Assembly: GCA_024236215.1 (NCBI GenBank)
Contig: JACKKX010000001.1
Span: 248,001-312,000, forward strand
Reading direction: 5' to 3'
DNA length: 64,000 nucleotides
Source: Novosphingobium sp.
Lineage (GTDB): Bacteria > Pseudomonadota > Alphaproteobacteria > Sphingomonadales > Sphingomonadaceae
The notes beneath the pieces were generated by a model. That model was not told the origin of the DNA. It did no database searches and was given only the letters and a program-made list of their open reading frames with translations. Position 1 is the first letter of the stretch; the number at the start of each line of letters is the position of its first letter. Below are positions 25,996-34,187 of this stretch, piece by piece. The translations under genes were made by a program, and so were the position numbers.

Positions 25996-27779
25996 CCGCT
26001 GCTCCACGCAAAGGACGCAAGGTCAGCTTCGAGAAAGAGGCGGCTGCGCCCCAAGCCGATCCATGGTCGCAGATCAGCACGCTGCGCTTCATGATTCATC
26101 CCTTATATGGCGGCGAGCTGCTCGTCGATTTCACGGGCTTGCGGCCGCGCGGCCTGGCGCTCGCTTTTGCCCGGAGCCTGTTCAAGCTGGCCGCACCGCG
26201 CGGCCCCATCATGGTACGTTCCTCCCTCAAGACATACGCCAACCAGCTGCCAAGCTTCTTTGCCTACCTGGCCGGGACAGGCGACCGGATCAACGGCCCT
26301 GCTGACCTTCGCGCCCATCACATCGATGGATTTGAGACATGGCTCAGCGCGCAGGGCAAGTCTCGCGTGCATGGACCAACCTATGTCGCCAAGGTCGTTT
26401 CCGTCCTACGTCGCATCGCGGACGACAGCCCTGAGCTTGTCGATCCCGGCTTGCGGGAACGACTGCGCTACGTCAGCTCACACGCACACGTTCGTTCCCG
26501 TCCACGCGATGCCTACAGTCCGTATGTAGCCCGCCAGCTGCGCGATGCGGCACGCGCGGATATCGCTGCGATCGAGGCGCGCTTGCGGTCGGGGCCGCAG
26601 TTCGATGAGGTGCCGCAGATCGGTGGTGCATATTGCAAAGCCCATGCTGCCATCGAGACATACGGTGTTCTGGGCTACCGTGATCCCACGTTTCAGAGCC
26701 TGTACAAGCTGCGCAAAAAGCGCGATCTCACCAGTGACAGGCTTAACCTGAGCCTCCACGCAGCCCACTATCTTACTGCCGACGATATCGTCCCGCTTCT
26801 TGTTCTGCTCTTACTCGAGACAGGGCTTGAGCTGGAGTGCTGCAAGTCGCTCACCCTCGATTGTCTGCGCAATGCCGCAGGTGGTACCGTCGATATCGCC
26901 TACACCAAGCTGCGGGCACACGGTGCCGAGCACAAGACAATCCGGGTGCGTGATCGCGGCTCATCCACCCCTGGCGGTCTGATCCGACGCATCATCGCCC
27001 TATCGTCCAAGGCCAGGGTCCATAACTCCAGCGATAACCTTTGGGTCTATTTTCAGCCGAACGAGATCACCGCAGGTATTCGTCAACTGCGCTTGAAGGT
27101 CAGTGCCTGGACGCAGCGCCATTGTATTACCGATGATCAGGGTAAACTGCTCCACCTGTGTCTTTCGTATCTGCGCAAGACGCACAAGGCCTTGTGGTAT
27201 CTCAAGACCGAAGGCCACATGGCCCGCTTCGCCGTAGGTCATACCGTCGATATCGCGGCACGGCACTACGCCGATATTCCCTCCCTCAGACCGCTGCACG
27301 AGCAAACCGTGGCAGATGCCCTCGAAGAGGTGCTCGCTGGTCCAATGCTCCTGCCTCCTCAAGACGAGGACCGGCTGCGCGGCGAGTTGGCAAGCCCTGA
27401 TCCCGATGATGGGGGCATTTCAACCGCACTGCTCGATGGCGAACAAGACGTCTGGCTTGCAAGCTGTGGCAACTTCTATTCCAGTCCCTTCGCATCCGTC
27501 GGCACGCCATGCCCTACACCGTTCTGGGCCTGCCTCGATTGCCGCAACGCGGTGATTACCGCGCGCAAGCTGCCTGCCATTCTTGCCTTTCTCTCCTTCG
27601 TCGACGGTCAGCGGGTCGGCCTGAGTGCCGCTGAGTGGACCGCCAAGTTTGGTCATGCCCATGATCGCATCATTCAGCAGATTCTGCCTGTCTTCGCCGA
27701 AGACGTCGTGACAAGGGCCCGTGCGCAAGTCGCGAACGACCCTCCCACGGTCTATCTGCCGCCAGAGGCACGGGCATGA
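25992..27779 (+). CDS. Divergent tyrosine-recombinase-like protein, second gene of the large trio
   Basis: The product is 595 residues, coupled to both neighbours by ATGA overlaps. It resembles TnpB-type integrases with a core-binding domain near residues 70-160. The active site looks degenerate: the first Arg box reads LETGLELECCKSL, with Glu where Arg is expected, and the HxxR box is replaced by LSYLRKTHKALW. The VGHTVDIAARHYADI box keeps the Tyr. Near the C-terminus a Cys cluster (SCGNFY, TPCPTPFWACLDCRNAV) may form a small zinc site. It is probably a DNA-binding or regulatory partner. Confidence 0.8.
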   Translation: MTAAPRKGRKVSFEKEAAAPQADPWSQISTLRFMIHPLYGGELLVDFTGLRPRGLALAFARSLFKLAAPRGPIMVRSSLKTYANQLPSFFAYLAGTGDRINGPADLRAHHIDGFETWLSAQGKSRVHGPTYVAKVVSVLRRIADDSPELVDPGLRERLRYVSSHAHVRSRPRDAYSPYVARQLRDAARADIAAIEARLRSGPQFDEVPQIGGAYCKAHAAIETYGVLGYRDPTFQSLYKLRKKRDLTSDRLNLSLHAAHYLTADDIVPLLVLLLLETGLELECCKSLTLDCLRNAAGGTVDIAYTKLRAHGAEHKTIRVRDRGSSTPGGLIRRIIALSSKARVHNSSDNLWVYFQPNEITAGIRQLRLKVSAWTQRHCITDDQGKLLHLCLSYLRKTHKALWYLKTEGHMARFAVGHTVDIAARHYADIPSLRPLHEQTVADALEEVLAGPMLLPPQDEDRLRGELASPDPDDGGISTALLDGEQDVWLASCGNFYSSPFASVGTPCPTPFWACLDCRNAVITARKLPAILAFLSFVDGQRVGLSAAEWTAKFGHAHDRIIQQILPVFAEDVVTRARAQVANDPPTVYLPPEARA

Positions 27780-30001
27780 CCGCTGTCCAGCTTCTGGCGG
27801 AGAGCGGCGATGAGCGCGATGCCCTCCCTGTGCTTATGTCCGCGCCTTTGCGCCCCGGCTGCGATCGCGCGCATATTTCACGATACGGCGATCCGGCGTG
27901 GGATCTGGCTCCCGGCGTATTTCGCGACAACGCCCGGCGCTGCCATGGCACGGTACATTTTGGCGGTATCGAAGACCCATCCATTGCTGATGCCCTGCGC
28001 CAGATTCTCCATGCGCGGCTCAATGTCGATCTCCCCGGTCACCGTTCGCGGCTTGAGCCGGCCGGGGTGCGCGGCGAGGCTAACCGGACCTTGCGCTTTT
28101 TCGACTTTGTGAAGTCTCAGCTGGGGCGTTTCGATCTCGGCCGGGTCGATCAGGCTCTGGTCGATCGCTACGCCGGATCCTTGCGCCTTGCCGGGCTGCG
28201 CCCAGTTGCAGCGGCAGCGCTGCTGCGGATCGTCTTCGACCTGCACGAGTTGCAGCATCATCTGCCGACTGCGCGCCTGTCCTTCGAACCGTGGCCGGGA
28301 CGAAGTCCGTTTTCCGTGGCGGGCGCAAAGCATATTGCAGGGGAGAACCGGACGCCGCGCATTCCTGAAGCGATCATGACGCCGCTCCTCTCCTGGTCGT
28401 TGCGCTACGTGACCTGCCACGCAGGCGATATCCTCGCCGCACGGGCGGAACTCGATCGCCTCGAAGCAAGGCGCAACCGCCTGATTGCCGCTGAGGAAGG
28501 TCTGGATCCCGCTATTCGTCGGTTACGGCAACGCCAACGCCTCCTCGACTATGTTGCAGCCTTGCGGCAGCATGGGCGCGGCATTCCGATCTGGACCACG
28601 GCACATAACGGCGCAACGCGAACAGACCCGCAAACCGGCGCCGTCACGCCGCCGATCAACTACCACCTGATCCACCTCCATGCCGGTATCAACGCGCAGG
28701 CCGAACCTGCCATGCACCTTGGCCTGGCCACCGGTGCACCAGACCTCATCTCCGCTGCCATCGCAGAACTCGGCACCGCGATCGGCGGCATGGATACGCC
28801 CATTTCGGCCGATCCCGATACGGGCCTGCCTTGGCGCACCCGCTTCGATGCCAAGGTTTTGCCCCTCGAAGAGATCATGCTGCAGTCCGCAGCCTATATC
28901 GTATGTGCCTTTCTCTCAGGCATGCGGGACAGCGAGATCCAAGCCATGAGGCGGGGATGCTTGTCTATTACCAGAGCCGAAGACGGTACGATCTTGCGGC
29001 ATCGCATCAAGTCCACTGCTTACAAGGGCAAGCGCGGCGGCGGCGAGGAGACCGAGTGGGTTACCATCGCGCCGGTCGCTGAAGCCATCGATGTCCTCGA
29101 ACGCCTTTCCGCGCGGGCGGGACAAGCGCGCGGAACAACGACCCTGTGGCCAGTCCTTACGCTTCGGGCCAATACCAAGACGCACGTCTCTGCAGAGATA
29201 GTCCGGCAACTCAACCGGTTCCGCGATCACCTCAACGACCAATTCGGATCCGCGCAGGCACCCGTCATTCCTGCCGGACCCGACGGCCGACCATGGCGTC
29301 TGACAACGCGTCAGTTTCGCCGCACAATCGCCTGGCACATCGCCAACCGGCCCTTCGGAACAATTGCCGGCATGATCCAGTACAAGCATGCCAGCGTTGC
29401 GGCTTTCGAAGGCTATGCTGGCAGCAGCCGGTCCGGATTTCGGGGAGAGATCGAAGCCCAGCGTGCGCTCGGCCAGATCGACGATATCCTTGTCTACTTC
29501 GACGAGCGGCAAAGTGGCGCACGCCTTGGCGGGCCTGCCGCTAACAGGGTCGGAGTTGTGCTTGATACTGCCGCCCACGAGTTGGCGCCGCTACCTGCCA
29601 TGATTGCCGACCGTCCACGTCTGCGCACCATGCTGGGCAGTCTCGCGCGGACATTGCATGTCGGCCCGCTGGCCGATTGCTTCTTTGATCCGGCAACTGC
29701 CCTGTGCCTGAACCGGAGTTCGGAGCCAGGCGCAAGCGGGCCAATGATCTCCATGTGCGAACCGGTCCGCTGCCCCAATGCCTGCATCGCCGAACGGCAT
29801 CGCCCGGCATGGCAGCGCGGTGTTGATGAGGCACGGTTGTTGTTGCGCGAGAAGCGGCTTCCAGAGCCGCAGCGGGTGACGCTTCAGGCCGAGGTGGCCA
29901 GAATCCAGCGTGTTCTTGAACAGATCGCACCGGGTACCGCCACACCGCATAACGGTATGGCGGGAGAGGAAGAGGAGGCGGGTTTGCGGGTGACGGATTG
30001 A
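27776..30001 (+). CDS. Tyrosine-recombinase-like protein, third gene of the large trio
   Basis: The product is 741 residues. The central region has an Arg box (FLSGMRDSEIQAMRRGCL), a second Arg box (LTTRQFRRTIAWHIANRP) and a putative Tyr in VAAFEGYAGSS. The HxxR histidine is not obvious. The C-terminal 110 residues hold Cys residues (DCFFDPATALCL, MCEPVRCPNACI) and a basic coiled segment, suggesting a zinc-stabilised DNA-binding tail. It is the last gene of the overlapping trio and is followed 45 bp later by ardC. Confidence 0.78.
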   Translation: MTAVQLLAESGDERDALPVLMSAPLRPGCDRAHISRYGDPAWDLAPGVFRDNARRCHGTVHFGGIEDPSIADALRQILHARLNVDLPGHRSRLEPAGVRGEANRTLRFFDFVKSQLGRFDLGRVDQALVDRYAGSLRLAGLRPVAAAALLRIVFDLHELQHHLPTARLSFEPWPGRSPFSVAGAKHIAGENRTPRIPEAIMTPLLSWSLRYVTCHAGDILAARAELDRLEARRNRLIAAEEGLDPAIRRLRQRQRLLDYVAALRQHGRGIPIWTTAHNGATRTDPQTGAVTPPINYHLIHLHAGINAQAEPAMHLGLATGAPDLISAAIAELGTAIGGMDTPISADPDTGLPWRTRFDAKVLPLEEIMLQSAAYIVCAFLSGMRDSEIQAMRRGCLSITRAEDGTILRHRIKSTAYKGKRGGGEETEWVTIAPVAEAIDVLERLSARAGQARGTTTLWPVLTLRANTKTHVSAEIVRQLNRFRDHLNDQFGSAQAPVIPAGPDGRPWRLTTRQFRRTIAWHIANRPFGTIAGMIQYKHASVAAFEGYAGSSRSGFRGEIEAQRALGQIDDILVYFDERQSGARLGGPAANRVGVVLDTAAHELAPLPAMIADRPRLRTMLGSLARTLHVGPLADCFFDPATALCLNRSSEPGASGPMISMCEPVRCPNACIAERHRPAWQRGVDEARLLLREKRLPEPQRVTLQAEVARIQRVLEQIAPGTATPHNGMAGEEEEAGLRVTD

Positions 30002-30045
30002 AGGAGCGGAAGACAGTTTCCCTCCGCCCGTCGTGGAGACCTGCC

Positions 30046-30948
30046 ATGTCCCGATCCTACCCTGCGACGCCGCGAGCCGACGTTTATTCGCGCATTACCA
30101 CCGAGATTGTATCTGCCATCGAAGCCGGCGCCGGCGATTGGCGCATGCCCTGGCACCATGATGGCGCTGCCACCACCAGGCCGCAGAACGTCACCTCCCG
30201 CCGCCGCTATCGCGGCGTCAACGTGCTCGCGCTCTGGATCGCAGCCGAAGCGGCTGCCTATTCCAGCGGTCTTTGGGGGACCTATCGCCAGTGGGCATCG
30301 CTTGGCGCACAGGTCCGCAAAGGTGAACGCGGAACGACGGTTGTGTTCTGGAAACAGGCCGCATCGCGCGCCGATGATGATCATGACGATGGCGAAGCCG
30401 GACCCGGCCGCATGTTCGCGCGGGCCTTCACCGTGTTCAACCTCGCCCAGGTCGAGGGCTATGAACCCCCACCTGTCGCAGTTCTACCCGAGGGCGAGCG
30501 GTTCGAGCACGCCGAAGCTTTCGTCGCGGCCCTCAAGATCCCGATCACCGAGGGCGCCTACGATGCGCACTACCGGATCGACCTCGATCACATCTTCATG
30601 CCGACCTTTGCCTCGTTTCGGGATGCATCAGCACAGATGGGCACGCTTTTGCATGAGGCTGCCCACGCCACAGGGGCAAAGCACCGGCTCGACCGCAACT
30701 TTGCCGAACGTTTCAAGCGCGACAGCTTGGCGATCGAGGAAATTTGCGCAGAACTGACCGCATCGTTCGTGCTCGCCGACCTCGGGATCGCTCACCATCC
30801 GCGGGCCGATCATGCCGCCTACGTAGCATCGTGGTTGCGCGCACTCAAAGACGACCCTCGCGCCATCTTCACCGCCGCCAGCAAGGCGCAGGCGGCCGCC
30901 GATTGGATGCACGCCCAGCAGCCCCAGCCTGAGGAGATGGCCGCATGA
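30046..30948 (+). CDS. ardC: ArdC-type anti-restriction protein, intact copy (element cargo)
   Basis: The product is 300 residues from the ATG at 30046; a TTG at 29998 is a weaker alternative. The N-terminal domain (DVYSRITTEIVSAIEAGAG, LWGTYRQWASLGAQVRKGE) is the ssDNA-binding part known from ArdC of IncW plasmids. The C-terminal zincin-like domain has the zinc motif HEAAH and the downstream Glu in IEEICAELTASF. ArdC proteins protect incoming ssDNA and relieve Type I/II restriction in the recipient. It is carried inside the element that interrupts the other ardC. Its sequence is related to that copy but clearly different. Confidence 0.92.
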   Translation: MSRSYPATPRADVYSRITTEIVSAIEAGAGDWRMPWHHDGAATTRPQNVTSRRRYRGVNVLALWIAAEAAAYSSGLWGTYRQWASLGAQVRKGERGTTVVFWKQAASRADDDHDDGEAGPGRMFARAFTVFNLAQVEGYEPPPVAVLPEGERFEHAEAFVAALKIPITEGAYDAHYRIDLDHIFMPTFASFRDASAQMGTLLHEAAHATGAKHRLDRNFAERFKRDSLAIEEICAELTASFVLADLGIAHHPRADHAAYVASWLRALKDDPRAIFTAASKAQAAADWMHAQQPQPEEMAA

Positions 30949-31220
30949 TCCGCGCCCCGAAAATTTGCGGTGGAAGTCACATCAGGGCTGGACTGTCAGG
31001 ATATATCGCCGAACTCGGCGCGGCCTTCGTCTCGGCCAGACTTGGCATCGCCAATGAACCGCGCCCTGACCATGCCGCGTACATCAGCAGCTGGCTGCGC
31101 GTTCTCAAGGATGACCCGAGAGCAATTCTCACCGCCGCCAGTCTCGCCCAGGCCGCCGCCGATTACCTTGAGGAAACGGCCCAGGCGTCATGCCCAGCCG
31201 CACTGGAGGAAGCGGCATGA
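30945..31220 (+). pseudogene. ardC: Chimeric frame: element end joined to ardC copy 1, fragment 3 of 3
   Basis: The ATG at 30945 overlaps the stop of the intact ardC. The first 21 codons are element sequence. From 31008 it encodes AELGAAFVSARLGI and the rest of the ArdC C-terminus to residue 91. Joined to fragments 1 and 2 it completes ardC copy 1. As it stands it may be translated as a 91-residue tail without the zinc motif, so it should be inactive. Its TGA overlaps the ATG of the next gene. Confidence 0.85.
30991..31004 (-). repeat. Right terminal repeat of the large trio element
   Basis: GACTGTCAGGATAT is the imperfect inverse of 24412-24425. ArdC coding sequence resumes at 31008. Confidence 0.6.
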
Positions 31221-31969
31221 GCACGGCACCGACCCACCGCTTGTCCAAAAGCAAAGTCGCGGCTTTCGAGCATTGCCCTCTTCGCATGTGGCTCCAGGTC
31301 CACCGCCCGGAGCTTGCCCAGCATGACGGCGACACCCTCGCCCGTTTCCAGTTCGGGCACGATGTGGGCGAGAAAGCGCGGTTCCTCCAACCGGACGGCG
31401 TGCTGATCGAGGCCGTGCCGGACATCCGGGCCGCGTTGGCGCATACGGCTGAGCTCATCGCGACCGGCCCGCACCACCCCCTGTTCGAAGCGACCTTCCG
31501 ACATGCAGATGTGCTTGTCCGGGTCGATGTTCTGGAGCCGGACGACCAGGGCGGCTGGCGCGCCGTCGAAGTCAAAGCATCGAACCGGGTCAAGCCCACT
31601 CACCTGGCCGACCTCTCGACCCAAATTTGGGTCATGCGCGGCGCCGGAGTTCCGATTTCGCAAGCGATCATTCGCCATGTGTCGAACCGGATCGACTGGC
31701 GACGCCCGGACGCAACCATGGTCCGGTTCCGGGATGAGGACGTCACTCAGCGCATCGAGCGCTACGTCGAGGGACGGCCAGCAATTGTCGCGGAGGCCAT
31801 GGCGACAGCAAACCTCCCGGCGCTATCCCGCAACATGGGGCCACATTGCCGCCGTCCGTTCTCCTGCGAATTTCAAGCCCACTGCACGGCAAGGCAGGAG
31901 GTGCCGCTGATCGCAAACGCTAGTGCGGGCCAGCTAGGAAATTGGACCGCAAACCCGCGGGCTGCTTAG
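31217..31969 (+). CDS. RecB/Cas4-like PD-(D/E)XK nuclease (DUF2779 N-terminal type)
   Basis: The product is 250 residues from the ATG at 31217, overlapping the ardC remnant stop. The N-terminus LSKSKVAAFEHCPLRMWLQVHRPEL is like the start of DUF2779/Cas4-type nucleases. The catalytic core is visible as D in RHADVLVRVDVL and ExK in AVEVKAS. Cys20 plus the C-terminal cluster (HCRRPFSCEFQAHC) could hold a 4Fe-4S cluster. DUF2779 proteins are normally about twice as long, with an RNase H-like domain after the cluster; that part is absent. The gene belonged to the same unit as ardC copy 1 before the insertions. Confidence 0.78.
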   Translation: MSTAPTHRLSKSKVAAFEHCPLRMWLQVHRPELAQHDGDTLARFQFGHDVGEKARFLQPDGVLIEAVPDIRAALAHTAELIATGPHHPLFEATFRHADVLVRVDVLEPDDQGGWRAVEVKASNRVKPTHLADLSTQIWVMRGAGVPISQAIIRHVSNRIDWRRPDATMVRFRDEDVTQRIERYVEGRPAIVAEAMATANLPALSRNMGPHCRRPFSCEFQAHCTARQEVPLIANASAGQLGNWTANPRAA

Positions 31970-32005
31970 CCTTTTTTGCCGTTCACTGCCTTGGGCCTGC
32001 CCTGG

Positions 32006-32737
32006 CTAATCCTCTACCACAGGATAGTTGGGCATGGACCAATCTGCATGGGGATGGTCCATCATGAGATCGATGAACACGGGTAGGAGGCAACCGAGAA
32101 GAGCCGCGCCGTCACGCACCTGACTCCGGTTCGCGTTGCTGTTCCAAGTGGCTCCGCCGTGCACGAGCTGGTTCCTCAGAACATACAGGCGGTCGAACAG
32201 GATTTCGAGCAAAGTGAGCGTGTCTTGCTCCTTCAGTGCATGGGCAACCGCTCGCTTGGCCCCATTGAACCGTTGCTGCCAGTTATCGTAGCCAGGTTCG
32301 CCGCGTTGAGCCTGCCAGAACGGGCGGTAGACATACCGATTGTCAAGCAGCAACCGGATTTCATGCGGGAAACGGTTCCAAATCAGATCGTAAATCCTGT
32401 GGCGGGAATCCATCTGCAACAGGGCGTGGAAGAACTGACGAAAGCGCCCGCGCTCACCGTTTGGATATGAGCGTGAGGCATCGAGTGCATTCGAAGCATC
32501 TTCCTGATCATCAAGCGCGCGATCGAGGTCTCCGGCATAGGCAGCGTTGAAGCCGATCCACAGCATGATGAACTGGACATCCAAATCATCATCTTCCTTG
32601 ACCGCCCGCCGCAACCAACTCAGCGCCCTATGAACCCGCAAAGTCAGCGTCAGCGAAAAGCCATCGCGCAGTTCGCGCTGCTTCGCCTTCAGGTTCTCGG
32701 AATGAAGCGGGTCGCTGTCTGCGTATCTGTGTGGCAT
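32006..32737 (-). CDS. HEPN-domain protein (putative RNase effector)
   Basis: The product is 243 residues and all helical. It contains the HEPN signature R-x4-H at residues 188-193 (LRNQLVHGG), which forms the catalytic pair in HEPN ribonucleases of toxin, Cas13 and abortive-infection systems. The segment WIGFNAAY near residue 60 is also typical of apea-like HEPN proteins. It is convergent with the nuclease gene and its start lies 24 bp from an IS3 copy. Without that IS it would be divergent from the McrBC-like operon at 34188 across roughly 185 bp. Function as a phage-triggered RNase is inference. Confidence 0.75.
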   Translation of the reverse strand: MPHRYADSDPLHSENLKAKQRELRDGFSLTLTLRVHRALSWLRRAVKEDDDLDVQFIMLWIGFNAAYAGDLDRALDDQEDASNALDASRSYPNGERGRFRQFFHALLQMDSRHRIYDLIWNRFPHEIRLLLDNRYVYRPFWQAQRGEPGYDNWQQRFNGAKRAVAHALKEQDTLTLLEILFDRLYVLRNQLVHGGATWNSNANRSQVRDGAALLGCLLPVFIDLMMDHPHADWSMPNYPVVED

Positions 32738-32826
32738 GGTCTTGAGTAATGCTGCTTTCTGTGGTCTGAGCCCCTAGATTTCCTCCAGTGATAAGTAGAG
32801 TCCGGCCCTGACAAGGAGACGGACGA

Positions 32827-33093
32827 ATGAAGCGGAGCAGGTTCAGCGAGGAGCAGATCATCGCTGTTTTGAAGGAGCAGGAAGCGGGGATGGCGACGGC
32901 GGATGTTTGCCGCCGTCACGGGATCAGCTCGGCGACCTTCTACAAGTGGAAGTCGAAGTACGGCGGGCTGGAGGTGTCGGACGCCCGGCGGCTGCGCCAG
33001 CTGGAGCAGGAGAACGAGCGGCTGAAGAAGCTGCTGGCGGACTCGATGCTCGACAACGCCATGCTCAAGGAGATCAGCGCAAAAAAATTCTAG
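32827..33093 (+). CDS. IS3-family transposase OrfA (copy 2)
   Basis: The product is 88 residues. The helix-turn-helix (TADVCRRHGISSATFYKWKSKY) is followed by a leucine zipper (RLRQLEQENERLKKLL). It ends GCA AAA AAA TTC TAG, so the slippery run sits just before the stop. It binds the IS ends and forms the N-terminal part of the OrfAB transposase. Confidence 0.92.
   Translation: MKRSRFSEEQIIAVLKEQEAGMATADVCRRHGISSATFYKWKSKYGGLEVSDARRLRQLEQENERLKKLLADSMLDNAMLKEISAKKF
33081..33087 (+). other. Programmed -1 frameshift site of IS3 copy 2
   Basis: A run of seven A (A AAA AAA in the OrfA frame) directly precedes the OrfA stop. A -1 shift here continues as KKILAPGARRQ into the OrfB frame, giving the OrfAB fusion typical of IS3 elements. 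The same site in copy 1 is the ISL3 insertion point. Confidence 0.85.
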
Positions 33094-33116
33094 CGCCCGG
33101 TGCCAGGCGGCAGGCG

Positions 33117-33998
33117 GTGGCTCATCTCCAGGAGGTCTTCGAGGTGAGCCAACGCCGGGCCTGTGCGGTGCTGGGCGCTGACCGGACCATGGTGCGCTAT
33201 GTCAGTCGTCGGCCCGACGATGGGAAGGCGCGCGAGCGCATCCGTGAACTGGCCAGCCAGCGCCGCCGGTTCGGCTATCGGCGGCTGCACTGGCTGCTGT
33301 GCCGGGAGGGATGGACAATGAACCACAAGAAGTTCCGACGGCTCTATCGCGAGGAACGGCTGCAGGTGCGCCGCCGCGGCGGTCGCAAGCGGGCCTTGGG
33401 CACAAGGGCGCCGATGGCGATACCGCAAGGCCCCAACCAACGCTGGAGCCTCGACTTCGTGTCCGATGCCTTTGCTTGCGGACGCAGGTTCCGGATCTTC
33501 GTCGTGGTCGATGACTACAGCCGGGAGTGTGTGCGCCTGATCGCCGATACGTCGATCTCCGGCGCGCGGGTCGGGCGCGAACTCGATGCAGCGGTCTTCG
33601 AGCGGATGGCGCGGCCCCACACCATCGTCAGCGACAACGGCACCGAGCTGACAAGCATGGCGATCCTGCGCTGGAGCAAGGAGCACAATGTCGAGTGGCA
33701 CTATATAGCGCCGGGCAAGCCCTATCAGAACGGGTTCATCGAGAGCTTCAATGCGCGGCTGCGGGACGAGTTCCTGAACGAGACGATCTTCACCAGCCTC
33801 GCACATGCCCGCCAGGAGCTGGAGGCATGGCGGCACGACTACAACCACTTCCGGCCCCACTCGAGCCTCGGGAACAGGACCCCGGCCGAGATAGGGGCAG
33901 GATCAACCGGCAAACCGTATTGGGGGCATGCCCCCAATACGGTTGTTGCCATCACGCCCAGCGAAGGGCATCAAAACGGCCCAAGGCTCTACTCGTAG
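33117..33998 (+). CDS. IS3-family transposase OrfB (copy 2)
   Basis: The 293 residues after the first in-frame GTG are identical to the copy 1 product; functionally it is the C-terminal part of OrfAB. The DDE integrase core is WSLDFVSDAF, IVSDNGTE and ESFNARLRDEF. The C-terminal tail after EIGAGSTG runs to the right IS end. It should supply transposase in trans to the defective copy 1. Confidence 0.92.
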   Translation: MAHLQEVFEVSQRRACAVLGADRTMVRYVSRRPDDGKARERIRELASQRRRFGYRRLHWLLCREGWTMNHKKFRRLYREERLQVRRRGGRKRALGTRAPMAIPQGPNQRWSLDFVSDAFACGRRFRIFVVVDDYSRECVRLIADTSISGARVGRELDAAVFERMARPHTIVSDNGTELTSMAILRWSKEHNVEWHYIAPGKPYQNGFIESFNARLRDEFLNETIFTSLAHARQELEAWRHDYNHFRPHSSLGNRTPAEIGAGSTGKPYWGHAPNTVVAITPSEGHQNGPRLYS

Positions 33999-34126
33999 TT
34001 GGTAGAAACTGCGGGCTCAGACCATCTGGACTGACGAATATGATGTTCAGTGACAGACCGCCGTTGATATGTCCTGAATCGACTTCAAGCTATGGCCGGC
34101 GCAATTAGCATTCAAGCGCGCGCAAG

Positions 34127-34155
34127 ATTGCTGTGACCGTTTTTGTCATAGCAAT
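34127..34155. promoter_or_regulatory. Candidate operator in front of the McrBC-like operon
   Basis: ATTGCTGTGAC and GTCATAGCAAT form an inverted repeat of 11-bp arms (one mismatch) around a 7-bp T-rich spacer. Its right end lies 32 bp upstream of the first start codon (34188), whose ribosome site is AGGAGAT. Size and placement fit an operator for a dimeric regulator, with the WYL protein at the operon end as the obvious candidate. Binding is inferred. Confidence 0.65.
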
Positions 34156-34187
34156 GGCGCAAGAAGAAGGCGTAGGAGATTCGCACG

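Larger units (their letters stand above)
24412..31007 (+). mobile_element. Large recombinase-trio element carrying ardC, inserted in ardC copy 1
   Basis: The boundaries follow from ardC continuity: GAACTCGTGGCC ends at 24411 and GCCGAACTCGGC resumes at 31008, in frame. The termini form a 14-bp imperfect inverted repeat (24412-24425 TTATCTGGACAGTC and 30991-31004, 11 of 14 matching). It holds three overlapping plus-strand tyrosine recombinase genes of 463, 595 and 741 residues, reminiscent of Tn554-type or BIM/trio modules, and a complete ardC. No target duplication is seen beyond a possible 3-bp GCC, as expected for tyrosine recombination. Confidence 0.8.
32762..34024 (+). mobile_element. IS3-family element, copy 2 (intact)
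   Basis: The element is 1,263 bp with ends TGGTCTGAGCCC in inverted orientation, flanked by the 4-bp direct repeat TCTG (32758-32761 and 34025-34028). It carries orfA and orfB with a run of seven A at their junction. The 4-bp duplication fits the IS407-like branch of IS3. It separates the HEPN gene from the McrBC-like operon and reads toward the operon. Confidence 0.95.

Noticed and set aside
1930-34024. Composite transposon bounded by the two IS3 copies
   Set aside because: Outer flanks (CGCG and TCTG) do not match, copy 2 has its own complete TCTG duplication, and copy 1 has none. The copies are in inverted orientation and may recombine, but there is no sign the block moved as a unit.
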